Origin: Myxococcus eversor
Lineage (GTDB): Bacteria > Myxococcota > Myxococcia > Myxococcales > Myxococcaceae
Assembly: GCF_010894455.1 (NCBI RefSeq)
Contig: NZ_JAAIXY010000006.1
Coordinates: 310,001 to 374,000 of the forward strand
Direction of reading: 5' to 3'
DNA length: 64,000 nucleotides
Shown here: in pieces, positions 15,917-26,300 of the stretch
Position numbering within the stretch: the first letter of the stretch is position 1
Layout of the letters: the number at the start of each line of letters is the position of its first letter
Program-made: the position numbers and the translations under genes
Notes under the pieces: generated by a model
Seen by the model: only the letters and a program-made list of their open reading frames with translations
Told to the model about the DNA's origin: nothing
Database searches by the model: none

Positions 15917-18900
15917 GCGGGCTTGTGTCCAAGCTGCTTCCGCTGCGCATCCGCCTCCCGTACAGCACGGAGGAGGAGTTCGTCGACAAGTACGGCTCGA
16001 ACGTGGCGCGCGGAGGTGTATTCGTCGCCACGCGCGCGTTGAAGCCCGAGGGCACCGGGCTGGCGTTCGAGTTCGTCCTCGCGGATGGCAGCCGGTTGCT
16101 GCGCGGCGAGGGCGTGGTGGTGAAGGCACAGGTGGACTCGGGCGCCGGGCGCACCGGGATGACGGTGCGCTTCGTGAAGCTGGACGCCGCGAGCAAGGCG
16201 CTCGTCGACCGCGTCGTCGCACGTCGTGCCGCACCCGAGCCGCAGCAGACGGTCCCCGGATTGGTTCGCAAGACGCAGGCGCCCAGGCCGGTTGCGCCCA
16301 GCGCGCCCGAGCCGCCCGTGCAGGTGCCCGCGGTATCCCAGGACGCCCTCATAGCGGCCAGGAGTGCACCGGAGGCGCAACCCCTCGCGCCGGAGAGCGA
16401 CGACCTGGCGCAAGGTGGACTCTTTCCACCTGAGCCCGACGAGGCCACGGAGGCATCTCAAGGCGGCCGCTTCGCTCCCACGAGCGATGACGGTGAGACG
16501 CCCAGCACGGCACTGGGCCAGCACGGCGCCTCAAGTGAGCAGCACGTCGGGGACACCGGCGCGGGTCTGTCAGTCGACGCGGAACCGACGGCGCCACGGC
16601 AAGTCGATGGTGAGCCGTCAGATGCGGCGGCGCTCAACGCGAGTACGCCGGTCGCGGATGAGCCTTCGGGCTTCGGGAATACGCCAGAGGCCGCGTCGCC
16701 CGCTTGGACGGGGAGTGCCGCGCCCACTGAGGGCAGCGCTCTCGCAGCTGACGACGAGCGCGAACTCGACTTCGACATCACCGCGAGCTTGTTCGACTCC
16801 GATGAGGAGTCATCAGCGAGCGCGGTGAGCGCACCCGTGGTTGGCGCGGACACGAATCCCGACGCTTTCGGCCAGGAGCACGACACAGCCACGGGGAACG
16901 CGGCCTCGACCTTCGAGCCCTCGTCGATTGACGGGAATGAAGCGGTCTCGAGTTTCGAAGGGGAGGCCTCTGCGAGTGTCTCCGCTGACGCTCCTTCGGA
17001 CCTCTCTGGCACGGACACGTCGGACCCTGTCGAGGACACGTCGTCCGAGGTTCCCTGGTTCGGGACTCCAGAGGTCCCAGCGTGGGAGGCCAGTCCCACC
17101 GAAGTGGCCGCCCCCACCGTCCACGACGCGTCCACCGAACAGGCATCAGCTCGCGAGGACGAGCCTGCGCCCTTCAGCCCACTGGCCATCGGCGACGAAC
17201 ACACCGAGACGGAGAACCGCTCGGCGGCACCGGTTAACGCGGAGGTGCCCTCTTCTGGCGTCGAGTCGACTCCCTCGACGGGGGCGCAGGCTGGCTCGTC
17301 GCACATCGAGGCCACGAGCGACACAGACCCGTGGGGCATCGCGATCCGCTCCGGCGGCACCGTGGCAGGCGCCACGAAAGAGACCTCGACCTGGTCACTC
17401 GCTGAGCGTGACGAGTCCTCCTTCGCCACTGACGCGGACTCGTCCACGGACCCGCTGGCGCGTATCGAGTCGACGTCCGCCGCCTCCCGGGTCGACACGG
17501 GCCACATCGCGGCCAACGTCGATACCGACGTGGAGTCCCTGGCTGCGGCGCTGTCTCGCATCGAGAACGAGCCCTTCGCGACGGTCCGAGACACATCGGC
17601 ACGCATAGAGCCACTCGCCAACACCGAGGCCCGTCCGTCCACGGAAGCCCCAGCTCACGCAGAGCCATCGGCCGCACCGACCGCGCAGTCCTCCACGGCG
17701 ACAGCCGCGCAAGAGATGCCCGGGACGCTCGCCGACACGGGTGCCACAGCGGCAGGAACGGCTACGCCAACCCTGGGGCTGACAACCGCGCAGGACGCAA
17801 CGGAAAACGCGTCGTCCGAGGTACGCACCGACACGTCCGCAGCGCCCCAGGGCTCACTGACGGCATCCTCCGACGAGCCCTCCGCGACGGGCTCGACCGA
17901 GACGCGAGACAACTCCAGCGCCTCCACCTCCGCAACGGCAGCAGGTGTACCGACGACGTCTACCGCGCCCAGCCCAGTTGGAACGCGTACCGACGCCATC
18001 GTGTCCACCTCCGCACCGGCGACAAGTGCAGTAGCGACGTCCTCCGCGCCCGGCTCGCCCGAGACGCGCACCGACACGCGAGAGTCCGCCGCCGCACCGA
18101 CGACAGGCGCAGCGGTGACGTCCTCCGCCCCCGGCTCGGCCGAGACGCGCACCGACACCCGAGAGTCCGCCTCCACAACGGCAACAGGTGTACCGACAAC
18201 GTCCGCCGCCCAGGCCTCCACGGAGCTCGCCACACTCGGCTCAACCGAGTCCCGCGCCAACTCCAGCGAGTCCACCTCCACTCCGCCAGCAACCACGGCC
18301 GACCAAGCCCCCGTGTTTCCGGCCTTTCAAGCCGGTAACACGGGTCCCGCCGGCTCCGTCTCCCAATCACCAGGGGCCACCACACCCTCCCCTGCTCCCA
18401 CGGAGCCGACTTCCACCACGGCCCCGCGCCCCATCACCGAGGCGCGCGCCGAGCCCACCGAGCCACCTGCCCTCCAGGACGCCGACACCGCGCGCAACCG
18501 CCGCCGTGCGCTCCTCGAAGTCCCTGTCTCCACGCCCTCCACCTCACCTTCCATTCCGGAGGTGGTGCTCGGCATCGACCTGGGCACCTCGCACGCACGC
18601 GTCGCCGTCTTCCACGAAGGCGTCGCTCGACTCGTTCCACTCCCGGGCACTGACGGCAACGAACTGCCAGCGCTCGTCGCGGTGGACGGCAACGACGAGC
18701 TGCTCGTCGGCCCCGCCGCCCAGGTCGAGGCCATGCGCGCCCCCCGCCGTGCCGCACACGGCCTCATGCGCCTGCTCGGCCTGCGCGCGCGCTCGCCCCG
18801 ACTCCGCGCCCTGGCCCCGCAGCTCCCCTTCCCCGTCGCCGCCGACCCGAGCGGTGATGCCTGCGTGGAACTGGGTGGACGACTCGTCGCCCCCACCCTC

Positions 18901-20127
18901 TTCACCGCCCTGCTCCTGCGCGAGCTGAAGCACGCCGCCACCACCTTCGTCGGCCGCAAGGCCACCCGCGCCGTCATCTGCGCCCCCACCCACTTCACGG
19001 ACCGCCAGCGCGCGGCCCTCCGTGACGCGGCCACCCTCGCGGGGCTCGACGCCCAGCGCATCCTCACCGCCCCCGCCGCCGCGGCCCTCGCCCACGGACA
19101 CGGACGCGGCATGGCTCGCAAGCGCGTGCTCGTCGTGGACCTGGGCGGCGGTGGGCTCGGCGTGTGCGTGGTGCAGGTCACCGGCGATGACCTGGAGGTC
19201 ATCACCACCGGCGGCGACCCGATGGTGGGCGGCCTGGACTTCGACTCTCGCATCGCGGAAGCGCTCGCCAGTGACCTCGCCGCCCAAGGCATCCCCCGCC
19301 CCGAGCACCCGCTCGACTGGGGCCACCTGCGCACCGCAGCCGAGACCGCGAAGGTGGCCCTCTCCGAGCGCGAACAGGTGGAGGTGCCGCTGTCCACGGG
19401 CACCGTGCCTCCACTCACCCGAGAGCGCATGGAGGCCCTCACCGCGGACCTCGCCCAGCGCGTCACCTCCGTCGTGCGCGAGGTGCTCGACTCCAACGCC
19501 CTCTCGCCCCAGGGCCTCGACGCCGTGCTGCTCGTGGGCGGGCAGGGACGCACGCCCCTGGTCCGCCGCCGGCTCGAGGAGAGCCTGGGCGTGCCCGTGC
19601 GCGACGACGTCGACGCGCGAGGCGCCGTGGCCCTGGGTGCCGCGCTGCTCGGCCACGGCATCCTCCTGTCCGAAGGCGGCAAGCCCGGCGCCTCTGTCTC
19701 CGAAGTCCTCTCCGCCCCCATTGGCGTCGCCGAGCGAGGCGGCACCCTGCGCCGGGTGCTCGAGCGCACGACACGGCTGCCCGCCGGCAAGACGCTCGTC
19801 ATCCCCGTGACACCAGGCCCCTTGGAGCTCGCCCTCTTCCAGGGCCCCTCGCCGCTCGCCGCGGAGAACGAGTACCTGGGCCGGCTCTCGCTCAACGTGG
19901 AGCGCGCGGGCGAGGTGGAGCTGCACTTCGCGCTCACCGCCGACGCGGCACTCTCGTTGGAAGCCACGCTGCCCGGAGTTCGCCGCCAGCCTGTCTCCCT
20001 CTCCCTCGAGGACCTGGACGACGCGGCACGCGAGGCGCTCGTCGCCCGCTCGCCGTTGATTGGCGAGCCCGAGGCGCGCCCCGGTGGACTGCTGAAGGGC
20101 TTGAAGAAGCTCTTCGGTCGCCGCTGA
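15913..20127 (+). CDS. PilZ-like domain, 760-residue disordered linker, Hsp70 domain
   Basis: A 1404-residue protein. Residues 1-95 are a PilZ-like domain of the Myxococcus TIGR02266 type (EEFVDKYGSNVARGGVFVAT); the RxxxR half of the c-di-GMP motif is not seen, so binding is doubtful. Residues about 110-880 are low-complexity Ser/Thr/Ala/Glu. Residues 883-1404 are an Hsp70/DnaK-like ATPase: GIDLGTS at 887-893, DLGGGGLGV as the phosphate-2 loop (the usual Thr is Gly), and VLLVGGQGRTPLV as the adenosine motif. About 140 residues follow the nucleotide-binding domain, enough for a beta substrate domain but no lid. No signal peptide or membrane helix. Last gene of the alaS trio. Confidence 0.88.
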   Translation: MSGLVSKLLPLRIRLPYSTEEEFVDKYGSNVARGGVFVATRALKPEGTGLAFEFVLADGSRLLRGEGVVVKAQVDSGAGRTGMTVRFVKLDAASKALVDRVVARRAAPEPQQTVPGLVRKTQAPRPVAPSAPEPPVQVPAVSQDALIAARSAPEAQPLAPESDDLAQGGLFPPEPDEATEASQGGRFAPTSDDGETPSTALGQHGASSEQHVGDTGAGLSVDAEPTAPRQVDGEPSDAAALNASTPVADEPSGFGNTPEAASPAWTGSAAPTEGSALAADDERELDFDITASLFDSDEESSASAVSAPVVGADTNPDAFGQEHDTATGNAASTFEPSSIDGNEAVSSFEGEASASVSADAPSDLSGTDTSDPVEDTSSEVPWFGTPEVPAWEASPTEVAAPTVHDASTEQASAREDEPAPFSPLAIGDEHTETENRSAAPVNAEVPSSGVESTPSTGAQAGSSHIEATSDTDPWGIAIRSGGTVAGATKETSTWSLAERDESSFATDADSSTDPLARIESTSAASRVDTGHIAANVDTDVESLAAALSRIENEPFATVRDTSARIEPLANTEARPSTEAPAHAEPSAAPTAQSSTATAAQEMPGTLADTGATAAGTATPTLGLTTAQDATENASSEVRTDTSAAPQGSLTASSDEPSATGSTETRDNSSASTSATAAGVPTTSTAPSPVGTRTDAIVSTSAPATSAVATSSAPGSPETRTDTRESAAAPTTGAAVTSSAPGSAETRTDTRESASTTATGVPTTSAAQASTELATLGSTESRANSSESTSTPPATTADQAPVFPAFQAGNTGPAGSVSQSPGATTPSPAPTEPTSTTAPRPITEARAEPTEPPALQDADTARNRRRALLEVPVSTPSTSPSIPEVVLGIDLGTSHARVAVFHEGVARLVPLPGTDGNELPALVAVDGNDELLVGPAAQVEAMRAPRRAAHGLMRLLGLRARSPRLRALAPQLPFPVAADPSGDACVELGGRLVAPTLFTALLLRELKHAATTFVGRKATRAVICAPTHFTDRQRAALRDAATLAGLDAQRILTAPAAAALAHGHGRGMARKRVLVVDLGGGGLGVCVVQVTGDDLEVITTGGDPMVGGLDFDSRIAEALASDLAAQGIPRPEHPLDWGHLRTAAETAKVALSEREQVEVPLSTGTVPPLTRERMEALTADLAQRVTSVVREVLDSNALSPQGLDAVLLVGGQGRTPLVRRRLEESLGVPVRDDVDARGAVALGAALLGHGILLSEGGKPGASVSEVLSAPIGVAERGGTLRRVLERTTRLPAGKTLVIPVTPGPLELALFQGPSPLAAENEYLGRLSLNVERAGEVELHFALTADAALSLEATLPGVRRQPVSLSLEDLDDAAREALVARSPLIGEPEARPGGLLKGLKKLFGRR
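17899..18222 (+). repeat. Four imperfect 81-bp tandem repeats within the linker
   Basis: Four in-frame copies of a 27-residue unit start at 17899, 17980, 18061 and 18142. Copies 3 and 4 both begin ETRTDTRESA; copies 1 and 2 are more diverged (ETRDNSSAST and GTRTDAIVST). All keep a TTS-AP or TSSAP segment at the same offset. They encode part of the disordered linker between PilZ and Hsp70, roughly residues 663-769. Confidence 0.8.
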
Positions 20128-20161
20128 GCGCCTCTCCGTCAGGCCCCTCGCGGACCTTTCG

Positions 20162-20183
20162 GACCACCGCCCCCCCAGTGGTC
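20162..20183 (+). terminator. Possible stem-loop after PilZ-Hsp70 gene
   Basis: A 6-bp perfect stem (GACCAC / GTGGTC) with a C-rich 10-nt loop lies 34 bases after the stop and is followed by a pyrimidine run. Weak but in the right place to end the alaS operon. Confidence 0.3.
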
Positions 20184-20248
20184 TCTCTCTGTAACCGACT
20201 CAACGGATGCCCACCTTTGCGCTGACCAAGACTTCGAGGAGGTATGCG

Positions 20249-20875
20249 ATGCGTCGATGGATCGTGGGAGGTGTTGCCGTGGTGGCCTGCGGACTGGCGA
20301 CTCCAGCCGTGGCGGCCGTGGGGGCGCAGAACGTGGCCAAGAAGCTGGGCATGCGACAGAACCCGACGGCGGGTCTGGACGTGCGATTGGGCCTCGGCAG
20401 TTTCACGGGCTCGCTGGGCGAGGACGTCGGCGTGGGACCGCTGCTGGGCATCACCGCCGACGTCAATCCCTGGAAGTACGTGGGTATCGAAGCCGGATGG
20501 GAGCTCCAGCGGCTCCCCATCTCCACGAGCCGCGTCGATGACGAGGGCGAGGGTCTGTGGCGCAACAACCTGGGCTTCACGGTCAAGGCCGGGCCGACCC
20601 TCAACGAGCGCTGGCGCCCCTACGCGGGCGTCGGCTTCGGCGTGAGCTATATCAACCCCACCAGCGGCGCCGATGACGTCTACCGCAACGACTGGATCAC
20701 CGAGACGCCCTTCTCTCTCGGCGTGGACTACCGCCTCGGCGAGGTCCTGTTCGCCGGAGCACGGGCCACCTATCGCCTCGTCGGCGGCGAGGACATCGTG
20801 AATCGCCCGGGCACCGACGAAGAGGCACGCGGCGGCCTCTTCAACGCCAACCTCACGCTGGGCGGCCGCTTCTAG
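20249..20875 (+). CDS. Outer-membrane beta-barrel protein
   Basis: A 208-residue protein with a clear signal peptide (residues 1-22, cleavage after AVA). The mature part consists of alternating amphipathic strands typical of small OmpA/OmpW-like barrels: LDVRLGLGSFTGSLG, VGIEAGWELQRL, LGFTVKAGPTL, RPYAGVGFGVSYI, LGVDYRLGEVLFAGARATYRL, and it ends with the terminal phenylalanine (LTLGGRF) recognised by the BAM machinery. The ATG at 20249 follows a GAGGAGG ribosome-binding site by six bases. Ligand or transport role unknown. It converges on gshA with a 10-bp gap. Confidence 0.85.
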   Translation: MRRWIVGGVAVVACGLATPAVAAVGAQNVAKKLGMRQNPTAGLDVRLGLGSFTGSLGEDVGVGPLLGITADVNPWKYVGIEAGWELQRLPISTSRVDDEGEGLWRNNLGFTVKAGPTLNERWRPYAGVGFGVSYINPTSGADDVYRNDWITETPFSLGVDYRLGEVLFAGARATYRLVGGEDIVNRPGTDEEARGGLFNANLTLGGRF

Positions 20876-20885
20876 CCGCCCCGCT

Positions 20886-22229
20886 TCACACGCTCGCCAA
20901 TGAGAGCACCGTCTCGGGGCGTGGGTCCTTCTCCCACGCCTCGAGCAGCACCGCCGCGGGGGAGCGCTTGGACGCGGCCACCTCCGCCAGCGGCTCCAGC
21001 AGCGGAGCATCCGCCGCGTCCAGGCGCAGCAGGCCCCGACGGGCAATGCCCACCATCTCCTCCGCCAGCCGGTACAGCTCGCGCGAGCCCAGCTTTCCAG
21101 CCAGCCCCTCGCGGCGCGCGGTGTCGTGGAAGGCCAGGTGCTCGGTGTACGTGAGCTTGGGCAGCAGCTTCTCCGCCTCGTCCAACGCCGTGGCGTCATA
21201 GAGGATGCCGCGCCACAGCGCGCCCAGCGCCCCCGTCATCGCCGCGTTCCCGCAGTCCGCGCCACGCACCTCGACGACCTTCTTGAGGCGAACCTCGGGG
21301 AAGAGCGTGGAGAGGTGGTCCGTCCAGTCCGCCAGGTCCGGAGGCTGTCCCTCGAAGCCCTGCTCCAGCAACTGTCGGAAGGTGAGCTTCGGGTGCAGGT
21401 ACTGGCCCTCGCGACGCAGGAAGAGCAGCGGCGCGCTCATCGCCCACTCGACATAGGCCCGGTACGAGAAGGAGCCGTCGAAGAACGCGGGCAGGTAGCC
21501 GCAGCGCGTCGGGTCCACTTCGTCCCAGACGCGGTTGCGGAAGGACAGGTAGCCGGAGGGCTTGCCGTCCACCAGGGGACTGTTGGCGTACAGCGCGTTC
21601 ATCACCGGCGACAGCCGCGCCACCACCACCGTCTTCCGGACACAGTCCGCCTCGTCCGTCCAGTCGAGCGACACCTGTCCGGTGGCCGTCATCAACATCA
21701 TGTTCAGCGCCAGATTGCCCCGCTCCGGCAGGGTGCGCCGCATCACCAGATATCGCGACTTGGGCATCCACGGCATCGTCCCCGTCGTGCCCGTGGGGCG
21801 GTACCCCAGCGTCACCAGCCGCAGCCCCAGCTCCCCCGCCGCCGCCTTCACCTGCTTCAGGTGGGCCAGGTTCTCCGCGTGAGCCTCTCGCGCCGTATGG
21901 AAGGGGCTGCCGGACAGCTCGAACTGTCCACCGGGCTCCAGGGAGATGGTGGCCTCGCCGCGCTCCCGCTGGAGGGCGATGACCGGCGACTCGGGCGTCT
22001 CCCGGAAGGGGACATAGCCGTCGGGGGCCAGCCGGTTGAGCAGGGCCCCGACTCCGGACGGCCCGTCATACGGAACGGGAGCGTCGGAACCCACGGGGAA
22101 GAGCAGCTTTTCGTGCTCCAAACCGAGGCGAAGGTGGCCCTGGGGCTTCTCGGCGGACCGAAAACCCGACACCAGCATGTCGACGGAGGTGATCGGCTCG
22201 GAGTTGGCGCGCTTGAGGTCGAGGGACAT
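20886..22229 (-). CDS. gshA: Glutamate-cysteine ligase, plant/proteobacterial type
   Basis: A 447-residue ATP-dependent ligase joining glutamate and cysteine, the first step of glutathione synthesis. The signatures of the plant-like GCS2/GSH1 group are present: LRLGLEHEKLLF near residue 33, EATISLEPGGQFELSGSP near 92, GYRPTGTTGTMPWMPKSRY near 145, and the VEVRGADCGN segment near 320. Length is typical of this group (about 445-460). No glutathione synthetase (gshB) lies in the window. Its ATG is only about eight bases from an AT-rich TATATA element, suggesting a very short leader. Confidence 0.92.
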   Translation of the reverse strand: MSLDLKRANSEPITSVDMLVSGFRSAEKPQGHLRLGLEHEKLLFPVGSDAPVPYDGPSGVGALLNRLAPDGYVPFRETPESPVIALQRERGEATISLEPGGQFELSGSPFHTAREAHAENLAHLKQVKAAAGELGLRLVTLGYRPTGTTGTMPWMPKSRYLVMRRTLPERGNLALNMMLMTATGQVSLDWTDEADCVRKTVVVARLSPVMNALYANSPLVDGKPSGYLSFRNRVWDEVDPTRCGYLPAFFDGSFSYRAYVEWAMSAPLLFLRREGQYLHPKLTFRQLLEQGFEGQPPDLADWTDHLSTLFPEVRLKKVVEVRGADCGNAAMTGALGALWRGILYDATALDEAEKLLPKLTYTEHLAFHDTARREGLAGKLGSRELYRLAEEMVGIARRGLLRLDAADAPLLEPLAEVAASKRSPAAVLLEAWEKDPRPETVLSLASV

Positions 22230-22239
22230 GAGCGCGCCC

Positions 22240-22247
22240 TATATAAC
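22240..22247. promoter_or_regulatory. AT-rich -10-like element between divergent genes
   Basis: The run TATATAAC is the only AT-rich stretch in the 61-bp gap between gshA and the EI24 gene. Read leftward it supplies TATATA just before the gshA ATG; read rightward it supplies TATAAC for the EI24 gene. No convincing -35 box is seen in either direction. Confidence 0.35.
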
Positions 22248-22290
22248 GTGTAACTCCAGAGCCGCTTTCGATTTGCACACCGGCCCCGCC

Positions 22291-23106
22291 ATGCCCCCCC
22301 CATCCCCCGTCCCTTCCATCTCCCCGCAGCCCCGCCTGACCGACTTCTTCCAGGGGCTGGGCCTGCTCGGCCGGGCCTTCGGCCTCATCTTCCGCTCCCG
22401 GCGCCTTTTCGTCCTGTCCGCCGCGTGCGCCGCCGTCACCGCGGTGGCCCTGGTGGGTCTGGCGTGGCTTTTGTGGCACTACGCCCCGGGGGCCCTGGGC
22501 TCTTTCTGGACCCAGCCGGAGTCCTGGTACGGCCGGGGGGCCTGGTACACGGTGCTCGTCCTGTCGGGCCTGGTGCTCTGGGTGGTGGGGGCCAACGTCG
22601 TGCCTCCGCTCCTGCTCGCCCCCCTCCAGGACCCCCTGTCCGAGGCCACCGAGGCCCTCTGTGGGGGAGGCGACGGTCCGCCCTTCACCCTGGCCAGCTT
22701 CGTGCGGGGCATCGCCACCGGGCTCGCGCACACGCTGGCGCGGCTGTTCTTCCTGCTCGCCGGGCTGACGCTCCTGCTGCCGCTCCACCTCATCCCCGGG
22801 GTGGGGAGTGTCTTGTGGACGGTGCTCGGCGGCCTGTGGACCATGACCTGGATGGCGGGCGAGTACCTGGCCGCCCCCATGACACGTCACCTCTACCCTT
22901 TCGCCGAGGTGAGGCGCATGCTGAGGCAGCGCCGGGCCCTGGGCCTGGGCCTGGGAGCGGGCGTCTACCTGCTCCTCTGGGTCCCCGTGGTGAATACCTT
23001 CTTCCTGCCCGTGGCCATCGTCGCCGGGACGCTCCTGTACCGAGGGCTGCGCGAGGCGAACGTCCTGCCGCCTCCGCCCACGAGCAGCCAGGGGGCGTTG
23101 CCCTGA
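22291..23106 (+). CDS. EI24/CysZ-family integral membrane protein
   Basis: A 271-residue inner-membrane protein of the EI24 superfamily (which includes CysZ sulfate permeases). Hydrophobic helices lie near residues 45-65, 85-108, 140-175 and 220-250. The family segment VVPPLLLAPLQDPLSEATE follows the second helix and GEYLAAPMTRHLYPFAEVRRML the fourth, both diagnostic for EI24 proteins. The true CysZ role (sulfate uptake) is not certain because many EI24 members have other functions and no sulfur-assimilation gene other than gshA is near. The ATG at 22291 precedes a Pro-rich cytosolic start. Confidence 0.82.
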   Translation: MPPPSPVPSISPQPRLTDFFQGLGLLGRAFGLIFRSRRLFVLSAACAAVTAVALVGLAWLLWHYAPGALGSFWTQPESWYGRGAWYTVLVLSGLVLWVVGANVVPPLLLAPLQDPLSEATEALCGGGDGPPFTLASFVRGIATGLAHTLARLFFLLAGLTLLLPLHLIPGVGSVLWTVLGGLWTMTWMAGEYLAAPMTRHLYPFAEVRRMLRQRRALGLGLGAGVYLLLWVPVVNTFFLPVAIVAGTLLYRGLREANVLPPPPTSSQGALP

Positions 23107-23119
23107 AATAAACGCCTCC

Positions 23120-23132
23120 ACCGACTGTCGGT
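23120..23132. promoter_or_regulatory. Short perfect palindrome
   Basis: ACCGAC-T-GTCGGT is a perfect 6-bp dyad with a one-base centre. It lies 14 bases past the EI24 stop and 66 bases upstream of a candidate promoter for the S41 protease gene. Too tight for an RNA hairpin, so an operator for a dimeric regulator is possible. Confidence 0.25.
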
Positions 23133-23197
23133 CTCTCCAAGACGGGAACGCAGTGCCCGCCAGGGACGTTCTGCCTCTTCAGCGGAGAGTCGATGCC

Positions 23198-23226
23198 TTG
23201 AAGCACCAGAAAGCCGTGATTAGGCT
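23198..23226 (+). promoter_or_regulatory. Candidate sigma-70 promoter for S41 protease gene
   Basis: TTGAAG (23198-23203) and TAGGCT (23221-23226) are separated by exactly 17 bp, a housekeeping-type pair. Transcription would start near 23233, giving a leader of about 90 bases before the ATG at 23325. Confidence 0.35.
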
Positions 23227-23324
23227 TGCCCGGCCGCTTCAATGCCCAGCTACCGTTTCAAACGTTCGGATTTTCTAGGCATTTCACGCCACACCCCGGG
23301 GCGCGGCGACGCGCTCCAGCTTGG

Positions 23325-26300
23325 ATGAATCACATGCCGCGTTTTCTCCGCCGCATCGCCGCTGTTGCCGTGCTCCTCGGCGCCTGGGCCCTCGTGGGCA
23401 ACCACCGGGCGCCGATTCCATTGATGATGGGAGCGGCCGAGGCCGGGCAGGGACAAGGCACCTGGGATGGCAGCCTGCCCTCCGCCAAGGGCGAGAAGGC
23501 ACCTCACGACCTCAACAGCCTTCGCGTGCTGACCAAGGTCATCCTCTACGTGAAGGAAAACTACGTCGACCCCAAGCGCATCAAGCCGAAGGAGATGATG
23601 ATCTCCTCGCTCGAGTACGTGGAGAAGAGCGTTCCGGACGTGCTGGTGGACGGCAACCCGGAGACGGGCAAGCTGTCGGTCAACGTCAACGGCAAGACGC
23701 GCGAGTTCGACATCGGCCACGTCGACTCGCTGTGGAAGATGTCCTTCGCCCTCAAGGACGTGTTCGACTTCCTGTCGAAGAACATGCGTCCCATCGAGGA
23801 CACGCGCGACATCGAGTACGCGGCCGTCAACGGCATGTTGTCCACCCTGGACCCGCACTCGGTGCTGCTGCGCCCGGAGCTGTACCGGGAGATGAAGCTG
23901 TCCACCAAGGGCGAGTTCGGCGGCCTGGGCTTCGTCATCCAGATGCGCGAGGGCAACCTCACCGTCGTCAAGGTGCTGCCCAAGACGCCCGCGCACCGCT
24001 CCGGCATCCAGAAGGATGACCGCATCAAGAAGATTGGCGAGGAGTCCACCGTCAACATGGACCTCAACGAGGCCGTGTCCAAGCTGCGCGGCCCGGTGGA
24101 CAGCCGCATCACGATTACCGTGGAGCGCGACGGCTGGGACAAGCCGCGCGTGATGACGCTGGCCCGCGCGATGATCTCCATCGAGAGCGTCCAGCACAAG
24201 ATGCTCTCCGGCAACGTGGGCTACATCCGCCTGAAGAACTTCCAGGGCAACACCACCCGCGATTTGGAGTCGGCGCTCGGTGACCTGCGCAAGCAGGCGG
24301 ACGCCAAGGGCGGCTTCAAGGGCCTGGTGCTGGACCTGCGCGGCAACCCGGGCGGCCTCCTGGAACAGGCCATCCAGGTGTCCGACACGTTCCTGTCCAC
24401 GGGCACCATCGTCGCGACGGTGGGCCTGTCGGACAAGCTGCGCGAGGAGAAGCGCGCGCGTCCCACCGAGGGCGAGGACACGTATCCCATCGCGGTGCTC
24501 GTCAACGCGGGCAGCGCCTCCGCGTCGGAAATCGTGGCGGGCGCGCTGAAGAACCTCAACCGCGCGGTCATCATCGGCCGGCAGACGTTCGGCAAGGGCA
24601 GCGTGCAGGTGCTGTACGACTTCCCGGATGACAGCGCGCTGAAGCTGACCATCGCCAAGTACCTGACGCCGGGCGACAAATCCATCCAGGAGGTGGGCAT
24701 CGTCCCGGACATCCAGCTCGTCCCCACCCGCGTCACCGACGAGCGCGTGGACGTGTTCGCGTCGCGCCGCTCCATGGGCGAGGCGGACCTGGATCAGCAC
24801 TTCGGCAACCCGGACTCGGCCACCGTCGCGAAGAAGCGCGAGGACGTGTTGGACCGCGAGAAGCCGCGCGAGAGCCTCAAGTACCTGAAGGTGGACCCCA
24901 AGCAGCAGGAGAAGCTGGCCACCGCCGCGAAGGAGGAGCCGAAGAAGGATCCGAAGGCCGTCGTCGCGGACAAGGCCGCCGACAAGAAGCCGCATGGGGA
25001 GAACGACCCGCTGCTCGACGTGGCGGGCCAGGGCGAGGACCTGGACGACCAGCTGGACGCGGAGTCCCAGGAGGAGATCAAGGAGGACTTCGAGGTGCAG
25101 TTCGCGCGGGACTACGTGCTGAAGGCCCCGGCGGCCACCCGTGAGCAGCAGCTCCAGCAGGGCAAGGGCTTCATCGAGCAGAAGCGCCGCGAGGAGGAGA
25201 CCCGCATCAACGCCGCCATCGCCGCGCTGGGTGTGGACTGGAGCGCCGGTCCCACGCCGAAGAACGTGCAGCTGACGGGCACGCTGACGCCGACGCCGGA
25301 CACGAAGATTCACGCCGGCGACCTGCTGGAGATGGTGGTGACGGCGGAGAACAAGGGCACCGAGCCGCTCAAGCGCGTGCGCGCCTGGACGGAGAGCGAC
25401 AACGCCTTCCTGGACCGCCGCGAGTTCCTCTTCGGCGCGCTGAACCCGGGCGAGAAGAAGTCCTGGAAGGTGAAGGTGCGCCTGCCCAAGGACCTCACCA
25501 GCCGCCGCGACGACGTGACGGTGCGCTTCTTCGATGACCAGGGCGCGCTGCCGGAGACGCGCGTGTCGGAGCTGAACTTCGCGGAGCTGCCGCGGCCGTC
25601 CTTCGCCTTCAACTGGCAGGTGGTGGATGACTGCGCCAGCTGCAACGGCGACGGCACGGTTCAGCGCGGCGAGACGGTGGCGGTGCTGCTCGACGTGACG
25701 AACGTGGGCCCCGGCGTCGCGATGGACTCGTTCACGCAGATCAAGAATGGCGGGGACGCGAACATCTTCATCGAGAAGGGTCGCTTCAAGCTGGGCGAGC
25801 TGAAGGCCGGCGAGACGAAGACGGCGCGGTTCCAGGTGGAGGTGAAGAAGGGCTACAAGGGCGACACCTTCCCGCTGAAGCTGGCCATCATCGACGAGCC
25901 GCTGGAGGAGTTCGTCATGGAGAAGATGGAGCTGCCCGTGAAGGACGCGGCCGTGGCCACGCTGGAGGCGAAGAAGGGCGCGGTGCGCGTCACGGAGAAG
26001 ACCGAGGTCTTCGGCTCGCCCGTGGAGGGTGCCCGCACGGTGGCGAAGCTGAACGCCACCGCGGTGCTGCCGGTGGAGGCCGCGAACAAGGGCTTCTACC
26101 GCGTGGAGCTGGAGAAGGGCCGCTTCGGCTTCGTGCGTGCCCAGGATGCCAAGGAGGTGAAGGCGGGCAAGCCCACCGCGCCGAAGCTGGCCTGGACGAC
26201 GACGCGCCGTCCGCCGGACATCAAGCTGGACGCGGACCCGTCCGCGGGCGGCCTGGTCGCCAACGGGGAGAAGTTCACCCTGTCCGGCGTCGTGACGGAC

